From Emydura subglobosa (lineage: Eukaryota > Chordata > Testudines > Chelidae): 64,000 nt of DNA. Positions 56,555 to 64,000 of the stretch are shown piece by piece (positions within the stretch are counted from its first letter, which is position 1; each line of letters begins with the position of its first letter). The notes under the pieces were generated by a model. The model searched no databases. It was not told the DNA's origin and saw only the letters and a program-made list of their open reading frames with translations. The position numbers and the translations under genes were made by a program. Location: contig ML679973.1 in NCBI GenBank assembly GCA_007922225.1, forward strand, positions 4,874,597-4,938,596, written 5' to 3'.

Positions 56555-57645
56555 TAGCCATGGATTGGATGAATGGACTATAAAATGGATAGAGAGCTGG
56601 CTAGATCATCGGGCTTAACAGGTAGTGATCAGTGGCTTCATGTCTAGCTGGCAGCCAGTAACAAGCGGAGTGCCCCAGGGGTTGGTCCTGGGGCCAATTT
56701 TGTTCAACATCTTCATTAATAATCTGGAGTATGGGGTAGATTGCACCCTCAGCAAGTTTGCAGATGACACTAAGATAGGGGGAGTGGTAGATATCCTATA
56801 AGGTAGGGATAGGATACAGAGTGACCTAGACAAACTGGAGGATTGGACCAAAAGAAATCTGATGAGGTTCAACAAGGACAAGTGCAGAGTCCTGCACTTA
56901 GGACGGAAAAATCCCATGCACAGCTACAGACTGGGGACCGACGAGCTAGGCAGCAGTTCTGCAGAAAAGGATCTGGGGGTTACAGTGGACAAGAAGCTGG
57001 ATATGAGTCAGCAGTGTGCCCTGGTTGCCAAGAAGGCTAATACCATATTGGGCTGCATTAGTAGGAGCATTGCCAGCAGATGGAGGGAAGTGATCCTTCC
57101 CCTCTATTCGGCATAGGTCAGGCCACATTTGGAGTATTGTGTCCAGTTTTGGGACCCCCACTACAAAAAGGATATGGACAAGTTGGAGAGAGTCCAGCGG
57201 AGGGCAACAAAAATGATTAGGGGGCTGGAGCACAAGACTTATGAGGAGAGGCTGAAGGAACTAGGCTTGTTTAGTTTGCAACAGAGAAGAATAAGGGGGG
57301 ATTTGATGGCAGCCTTTAACTATCTGAAAGGGGATTCCAGGGAGTATGGAGCTAGGCTGTTTTCAATGGTAGTAGATGACAGAACAAGAAGCAATGGTCT
57401 CAAGTTGCAGTGGGGGAGGTCTAGGTTGGACATTAGGAAAAAGTTTTTCACTAGGAGGGTGGTGAAGCACTGGAATGGGTTACCTAGGGAGGTGGTGGAA
57501 TCTCCATCTTTAGAGGTTTTTAAACTGTGGCTTGACAAAGCCCTGGCTGGGATGATTTAGCTGAAGTTATCCTGCTTTGAGCAGGGCGTGGGACTAGATG
57601 ACCTCTTGAGGTCCCTTCCAACTCTAATCTTCTATGATTCTATGA
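56555..57645 (+). mobile_element. CR1 LINE, 5'-truncated, 3' end intact
   Basis: Encodes reverse-transcriptase motifs ([11 protein letters not shown], then FADDTK) and the CR1 C-terminus ([40 protein letters not shown]). It ends with the CR1 tail 'GGGCGTGGGACTAGATGACC', 'TTCCAACTCTAATCTTCTAT' and the terminal repeat 'GATTCTATGA'. A stop at about 57,114 and a frame break near 56,800 show that it is dead. It is the best preserved LINE in the window. Confidence 0.95.
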
Positions 57646-57659
57646 TCAGCAGGCTGTGT

Positions 57660-58265
57660 TTTGTAGGCATCATAGTTATATAGAATTTAAGACCAAAAGG
57701 TACCACTGAATCAGCTAGTTTGACCTCCTGTGTATCATAGGCTATTAAATTTCACCTAGAGACCTAGAGACAGGCTATTAAATTTCACCTAGAGACCCCT
57801 ATACGGAGCCCAAAGACTTTAGTTAGACCAAAGTATTTCAGCCCTCAAGCCAGTGTGCCATAGGCAGAGAACAGGAGATAGCAAGCTGCCAGCAATGCAT
57901 GAGGCCCTGCAATGGCAAGGAATTGATTAGATGAGATATGCCCAGATGACTCAGGAGGCAAACTGCCCCATGCTCCAGAAAAAAGTGAAAAATCCAAAAG
58001 GTGTCTGTCAATCTGACTGGGGGTGAGGGGAAGAATTCCTTCACATCCCCAGCTCTGGTGATCAGTTTGATCCTGAGCATGTGTGTGCAAAACACACCAG
58101 CCAGGCACCTAAGAAAGAAGATTTTCTTTACCATCTCAGAGCACCAGCCCACCTCATCCTGTGTCCTGTCACCAGCTGTGGCCAATCTCTGATGCCTCCG
58201 AGAAAAGCGAACCTCCCTTCCCCCAAGCCCCAGAATACATACAGCCAATTATGCACGGAGGGCAA
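57660..58265 (-). mobile_element. CR1 3' end with long untranslated region, antisense
   Basis: The plus strand starts 'ATCATAGTTATATAGAATTT' and 'CCTCCTGTGTATCATAGGC', the reverse complement of a CR1 3' tail, and continues through the type of 3' untranslated region found in turtle CR1 subfamilies. It contains a local tandem duplication of about 33 bp at 57,739-57,800. Confidence 0.7.
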
Positions 58266-58409
58266 AAAAAATCCTTACAGGCTCCTGCAGGTGACTGACT
58301 GAAGCATAAAATATGATTATATTCATAATCTTAATACAAATGTTATGAGCATGGTGAAAGCAGGGATGGTAGCCTGTATTCCCCATGGCCCATGAAGAAA
58401 GAGGTGAAC

Positions 58410-59345
58410 AGGGGGATTCATAGAGTCAAAGATTCTAAGGCCAAAATTGATCATTCAGCTTAAACTCAGCACCCCCACAGGCTGTAGAATTTCTCCCAGA
58501 AGCTGGATTAAAGCCTATATTTTAAAAAGCTATCTAATCTTGTCTTGAAGACTCCAGCAATGGTGAGTTCACCATCTCCTTTGCTAAAATGTTCCAATGT
58601 TTAATTACCTTCACAACTAGGATATTGCATCTTATTTCAAGGTTGAATTTATCTAATTTCAACTTCCAGCCACTGGATCTGGTTATGTTTGTCGGAAGGG
58701 TTGAAAAGCCCGCACTCTCAGATATCTTCTTCACGTGCAAGTATCTATACACGGTGAGATACCTCTCAAACTTCTTTTTGATAAGCTAAATAGGTTGAGC
58801 TCTTTAAGCCTCACTTCATGAGGTGTGTTTTTCAGGCCCTGGATCATCCTTGTGTCCCTTCCTTGAACTCTCTGCAGTATTTCTACATTCTTCTTGAAGT
58901 GCGGACACCAGAACTGGACAAAATATTCTAGTAGCAGTCTTACCAATGCTGTGTACAGAGGCAAGATCACTACTGCTTGATGGTCCCCTTTTCATATATC
59001 CAAGGATTGCTGGCATAAGCCCTTTTTGCCACAGTATTGCACCGAAAGCTCATTTTGAGTGGTTATCTGAGATGACCTCTAAATCCTTCTCTGAGTCACT
59101 GCTTTCCAGCACAGAGGCTCCCATTCTGTAGGTATAATCTGTGTTCTTGATTCCCAAAAGAAATACCTCACATCTGGAAGTATTAAAATGCATTTTGTTG
59201 GATTGTGACCATATAACCAGACAATTCAGATCACCTTAACAGTCACCCATCCTCCTCATTATTTACTATCTCACCAATCTTGATATCGTCCGCAAACTTT
59301 ACCAGCAAAAACGTATATCATCATCTAGTTCATGGCAGAGGTGAG
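58410..59345 (-). mobile_element. CR1 LINE fragment, antisense
   Basis: Minus-strand frames read [20 protein letters not shown] and [17 protein letters not shown], the CR1 C-terminus. The region starts at the left with the reversed 3' tail ('GATTCATAGAGTCAAAGATT') and runs right into reversed coding sequence including 'TATCGTCCGCAAACTTTACC' (FADD region). Mutated. Confidence 0.85.
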
Positions 59346-59690
59346 TCTTAAGGAGGGAATTTGAAGGAGGATAAAGTAGTGGCTATTTGCCGGATATTCA
59401 TGCTAGAATGATGAGCAGTGAAATCGTTGATATTTAAAACTATGATCTTTATGCTGGGGTGAACAGGAAACTTCACGTCTATCAGAGCTCTTGTTTCAGG
59501 CTGATTGCAAGTTCATGCAGACATCACTGTTTTTGTTAATTCAGGCCATGTTTTCAAGCTTTTTCTCCACAATCCTAATGGCTACAAGCATAATTGTTTT
59601 TAACCGAAAGTGTAGAGCCTGGAACACAATTCTACAGCAGGGATAGGATCCTGTAACTGCCTTAATTAGAGATATAATGTGGTCTAGGGA
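59345..59690. other. no recognisable feature
   Basis: Non-coding sequence between repeats. Confidence 0.4.
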
Positions 59691-59696
59691 ATTGTA

Positions 59697-59850
59697 CATT
59701 CACATTGGACTCAGGACGCCTGGGTTCTTTTTCTGATTCTGCCACTGACTCACTGTGTGAGACCCTGAGCCAAATAACCTTCCATGTCTGTGGCTCAGTG
59801 TTCCCATCTGTAAATGGAGAATAATAATACTGATCCACCCACATCTGGCA
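59697..59850 (+). repeat. MIR SINE
   Basis: 'GGACTCAGGACGCCTGGGTT', 'CTGCCACTGACTCACTGTGT' and 'CAGTGTTCCCATCTGTAAAT' in MIR order. Confidence 0.85.
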
Positions 59851-60539
59851 TCAAGAGGATTCACCTGTATCTGATTATCACCACAACCTGGTGACATTAA
59901 GACATGTTTGTTGAGGAGTGCAGTCATATATTTCCCTAGTTTTATATATGAGGCCTCATTTCCATCTCGTGACAGTTTTATACCAGCACAGCAAGTGGAG
60001 TTACCCTTGATTGACACCAAAGGGTGAGTTGAATGTAGATATCTCTTTCAAGCACAATATCACACACGCCATGTTATTTGATCCCTCTGAGTCTGGGCAA
60101 TAGTATCTTATGATATGATACGTAACAATAACACTGCTGTGATTACAGGATGAAGGGTTTCTTTTCAACAAGAAGGGCTACAAATTTACTTTCAATGAAA
60201 GCTGAGAAGCTGTAGGAGACAACACACGCTGCAGGAAATCCTCAAGGAGACCCAAAATAGGCAGCCTTGGATTTTTCTTGCCTGTGAATTCCACTCTCCC
60301 TGCTAATAACTCACACTGTCCTGCATGACATTTTGTTCTGTGGTCAGTAAAACAAAAAGACATTCACTGTGCTCTTGAAACCCCAGATGATTGGAATTCC
60401 AACTGCCCAATTCTCCCCATTGTGAACTCTGGAAGGAATTCCTCTCTGTACCAGTCTTGAACCCAGCACATAGACTAAAGAGGTGGTGACCTATGTCTCC
60501 TCTGTCCTGGGGCTGTTGGTGGTGACTGGCTCAGGACCT

Positions 60540-61330
60540 GGTGGGCAGACTTGAGGACTGTCCATATTTATGCTTTGGATGCAATAGCCCTCATGTTGAT
60601 GGGTCATTGTGGAATAGTCAGGGAATAGGAACATGCTGGCCCTGCCCTCTCTCTCCTCCACACACCCTCTTGGAAGGAGGGCCAGTGGGCCAGTCCATAC
60701 TCCACTCTGGTCCCACAGCCTGCTAGAGATATTAGCTGGTGGCGTCTTCACAGCGCTGTGAGCATGGGCGTGTACCTGCTGTGGTTTATGCATTCCCTTA
60801 ACACCAGTCCCTTTTATTATGAGAAGGAGACCCTGGTGCACATCTGTGTGGAATGCATCAGATTGCAGCCCCTCTTCTGGCTTCTCCAAATCCTCTTACT
60901 GAGGTTCTTGCTGCACTTCTCCTTGCACCTCCTGATCCACTCACACCCCATCCGTGGCCCCACCAAGTTGTGAGACCTCCTTGACAACCTCCTCCTGGGG
61001 CTGGCCAAGGTGGCCATTCATCACACCAGGAGGATGAAGCTGGACGGGGGTGGGAGGAGGGATGCTCTGCGACTGTGGGACCTATTTCCGGTCCCTTGTC
61101 CAATCATGTATCCAGGCAGAGTTCCTCTGGGTGGTGTCCACTGATTCCCTGGATGCCTTTGAGGCGCAGTGGGCATTGTAGGGGATTCTCTGCTCAATGT
61201 CTCCCTTTGGAACTCTCTCCTTTACCTCTGACCTTACTCCTATTTCTTTCATTTGTTGTCCCCCATACTCAACTGAGGCCTGGGCCCAGCGGCTCCTCCC
61301 CCTCAATTGATGGGGAGGGCCTTTAGTGTC
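60540..61330 (+). mobile_element. LINE C-terminal fragment (not CR1)
   Basis: Plus-strand frames read ETLVHICVECIRLQPLFWLL and FLLHFSLHLLIHSHPIRGP, then after a stop 'LLGLAKVAIHHTRR', 'CDCGTYFRSLV' and 'SFGALGG'-type remnants. I recognise this as the C-terminal end of a LINE (L1-Tx1-like or related) found in turtle genomes. The 3' end carries a T-rich untranslated part. Dead. Confidence 0.6.
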
Positions 61331-61689
61331 AGGCAGGCCAACACCTGCCCATCCCAAGTGCTTCAAATAGTACATCCCCTTGGAATGGATCCTAGGGAGG
61401 GTAGCAGAGTGCTAGATACGCTGGATGCAGATAGAGGTGCATCCTAAAAGCAGGGACTCACAGCCAGCCTAAAATGGCCATTGCACACTCAGTGGTTGCA
61501 GTAATAATCACTCTTGATCTGTTCTCAAGCACTACCCGCCAATGGGGAAGACAGCAGGCCACCTGGTCTCCACCTCAGCCCATGTGTATACATTGTGAGG
61601 AATTTAACACGTTAGTTGCTAGATTAACACCAGGCAAAGCAGCCAGATAGCACATGCTGACTCCTGTAACCCTTCTGCAAGGTGAAGTC

Positions 61690-62510
61690 GACAGCAAAGA
61701 GGGCCAAGTTCCATATCATGGGGTTCCTCTTAACAATACAAAGCAGAACTGGCTCAAGCTCCCACCCAGTAATCGGGGAAAATTAAACATTGCCTCTGGG
61801 CATCTGTAAGAGGCAATACTTCCCCACCCGCAAGCACCATGTCTGTGTATTGCAAAGAAGAGGTTTAATAAACAGGGAAAAGAAACCCAGCATTCATTTG
61901 GAAAAACACCACCCCCAGGATTAGAAAGCATATGTCCATAAACAAATACCCATGCCAGAGTACGCTGGGCAGTGTCCTTTGCCTCAGTGTCTCACCTGGT
62001 GGTGGGAAAGTCCGACGACTAATGTTCCTTTAACACGCCATTCCGCTCTCCCACTACCACACCCCACTCACAGTGGCTGTCCTTGGTCAGCGGCGATCCA
62101 GAGTTCAGAGGTGCTTTCACGTGAGTTCACCTCCCATGCCCGGAGGAAAAGCTTTGAGCAATGCCTTAGTTACTGCGCCGCCACTGCAACTGGCCGCTGT
62201 TCACTCTGTCATCACTGGCCAGTGCTCTGCTACCACCATGGCTACCGTGCTATCAGCCGCTGCACCATCATACACGCCGCTGCTGCTGTGCCATCGCCGC
62301 CACACTCTGCTACTGCTGTCTCTCCGCTGCAACATCATGGTCTGAGGTTCCACCACTTTGCCCAGCTCCTGGGATTTCAGAGCGTGGGGGTGAACCTCAC
62401 TGCTAGTGCAGGCTGTGCTGGCTCCTACTCTGCAACACTGCCGCACAGCAGATCTAAGGCTCAGCAGCTGGGTTATCAGCGATTTCAGCTCCAGTGATCA
62501 TTGAACAAAA
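61690..62510. repeat. unclassified repeat-like block with CTG/CCG-rich core
   Basis: The core at 62,160-62,345 is rich in GCCGC, GCTGC and CATCAT-like units and CpG. A TTTAATAAAC lies at about 61,863. It may be an LTR or a decayed transposon. The long open frame (61,952-62,497) has no recognisable domain. Confidence 0.3.
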
Positions 62511-62944
62511 GGAGGACACTCAATTGAGCCTAATCAGTCTAAACAGTGGAGAGAGAAGAGTCAGATTGTGTCTCAGACTCCTCAGGCAAAACCCACACCA
62601 GCAGATAGGAACATCTCTCTCCACCACTCCTTTTCACTGGGATTTGGCAATCCCAATTTAACCAGTGACGTTCAGATGAGGGGAACCCCTCAGTCAGGAC
62701 AGGCTAAGTACAGTATGCTATCCATACAATAAGGATAACAACACTAAAGTGATTTGTAATCCAACACCATCCAAAATCGATCATTTTGGCAAAGCAGCTG
62801 CCTCTGCTGAATACCTAGGCAGAGTAGGTGTGTTTATGCAAATACAGTCTATTCCTGAAGTCTTTTCCCCCAGCACATCACTAGATATCAGGGAAGAGAA
62901 CTTATTCAGACCCTGCTTGCACTCTTATGCATATTATTATGGGT

Positions 62945-63475
62945 TGCGTTAGATCTTGTCGAAGCTGGTGGGTGTAACAATTGCCTTTCATTCAGGATAA
63001 GCAACTGAGCTCCTTTATGGAAGCATGTAGCTGAAACAATGGAAACATCACCCAAAACCCAGGCACATGGCAAGGTCTGAGCAGAAGCTAAATCATGTGG
63101 ACCAATGGGCTTCCTTGGGGACTGATACAGCAAATGCAGAGGCTGTGGCATTGACTGACCGAGCTGTGTGGGTCTACGTGTGAGCAGCAGTGAGAAACAC
63201 CAGACAAGTTGAGAGAGAAGTAGCAGAAAGCTAAGGACACAGCCACAGATGCACTAGTAACATGATCCTGAAAGAAAGTTAAGAAAGAGCTTTTGGGCTA
63301 GTGCTGGCTGGAAAGGGACTTGGAACTGTGAGGAAAGAAACTGTCTCCTGTTTGATTCCCTGTGTTCAAGAAAACAGGACTTTGTACATTCTTTGTAAAT
63401 AAATGATTGCATCAAACAAATACCTGACTCATATTTCTGCTCCTAATGGTAACAACACACAGGACCCTGAAAACT
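62945..63475 (+). mobile_element. probable LTR
   Basis: Contains a U3-like region and AATAAATGATTGCATC near 63,398, preceded by 'CAGGACTTTGTACATTCTTT', followed by a short U5-like tail ending in 'GGTAACAACACACAGG'. No internal genes seen and ends not fixed. Confidence 0.4.
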
Positions 63476-63479
63476 GGCT

Positions 63480-64000
63480 AACTGCTTGGGTCAAAAAGGG
63501 GCAGCACTATAACACTATACTGCTAAGATGTTTGAGTCGCTTTGAACCTTTGCCCCAAGCTCCTATTAAACCAGAAACAAGACCCATTTTTTCCCTCCGC
63601 CGTTCTCTCTTTAATGGCTGAACCAGAATCTCTCCTCCACACATTCCCCAAATAGTGAGGAAGTCTGGATTAGGGAATCCGAATCTGGGTCAGAAATTCA
63701 CGGCTCCATCCCAGACTGAATCACTGAGCCTTTTGAAGGTCACCATTTCCCACTCTGAATGCCACTTTAGAAACCTGCGATTTCTGGAATTATAAATTAA
63801 CTCGACTGCTTTAAAAAAATTAACTGTCTCCACTGAACTATGCCGGGAAGATGGCAGGCATTTTAAAATTGCCAGAGCTGAGCTGCAGTGGTCTGGGAGG
63901 GGAGGAGGGTACAATGCTGGAGTGGATAGTTAAGCACCAGGTGCAGGGCTATCTTTACAGCCAAAGATCCGTCTTTCTCATTTTCATGCATCTGCCTAAG
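63480..64000. other. no recognisable feature
   Basis: Non-coding sequence to the end of the window. Short frames only. Confidence 0.4.

Noticed and set aside
61952..62497. Open frame of 181 codons
   Set aside because: Low-complexity Ala/Ser/His/Thr-rich translation from a repeat-like CTG/CCG-rich block. No recognisable domain or splice context.
1..64000. CRISPR arrays, operons, phage or plasmid features
   Set aside because: The window is vertebrate nuclear DNA with spliced genes and SINE/LINE repeats. No regularly spaced direct repeats of the CRISPR type were seen.
1..64000. tRNA, rRNA or snRNA genes
   Set aside because: I saw no clear cloverleaf or A/B-box pair outside SINE-like repeats. 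A covariance-model search would be needed to exclude diverged copies.

Overview
This is a stretch of vertebrate nuclear DNA. It has spliced genes with long repeat-filled introns, two CpG islands, many CR1 LINE fragments, MIR SINEs, hAT- and Harbinger-like DNA transposons, a gypsy element and LTRs of retroviral type. That mix, together with two reptile-like glycosyltransferase genes, fits a turtle best. A crocodilian or another sauropsid cannot be excluded from sequence alone. No prokaryotic features are present.

Layout. Positions 1-3,500 are intergenic with one MITE. A CpG island at about 3,560-4,900 is the promoter of B4GALT4 (+ strand); an untranslated first exon ends at a splice donor at 4,142/4,143. 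Intron 1 (about 25 kb) is a transposon graveyard: a hAT MITE with target duplication, a decayed gypsy element with a CR1 fragment in it, a solo LTR nested in a TIR element, two more LTRs, a Harbinger transposase fossil and a nested MITE pair. The six coding exons of B4GALT4 lie between 29,035 and 39,031 and encode an intact 353-residue beta-1,4-galactosyltransferase with all expected motifs. After a 3.3 kb spacer, a second family member runs the opposite way (- strand, coding exons from 54,395 down to 43,471, 354 residues). It resembles B4GALT3 most. Its promoter is a second CpG island (about 54,400-55,450) with three ZNF143/THAP11-type motifs just beyond it. From 55,600 to 64,000 there are only repeats (CR1, MIR, another LINE, LTR-like sequence).

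Main result. The two genes form a tail-to-tail pair with matching exon structure: exons 4 and 5 are 123 and 105 nt in both. B4GALT4 keeps the catalytic motifs. The B4GALT3-like gene has an intact frame and canonical GT-AG splice sites throughout, but it has lost several residues the family needs for catalysis: the WGWGG loop reads WGSPG, the Met and His metal ligands are Ile and Leu, and the PxRxR nucleotide motif reads PHKNQ. The Golgi membrane anchor, the DVD motif, the EDDD motif and a stem glycosylation site are kept. It looks like an expressed, conserved pseudoenzyme, or a transferase with changed chemistry. Its role is unknown, and I could not search for orthologues.
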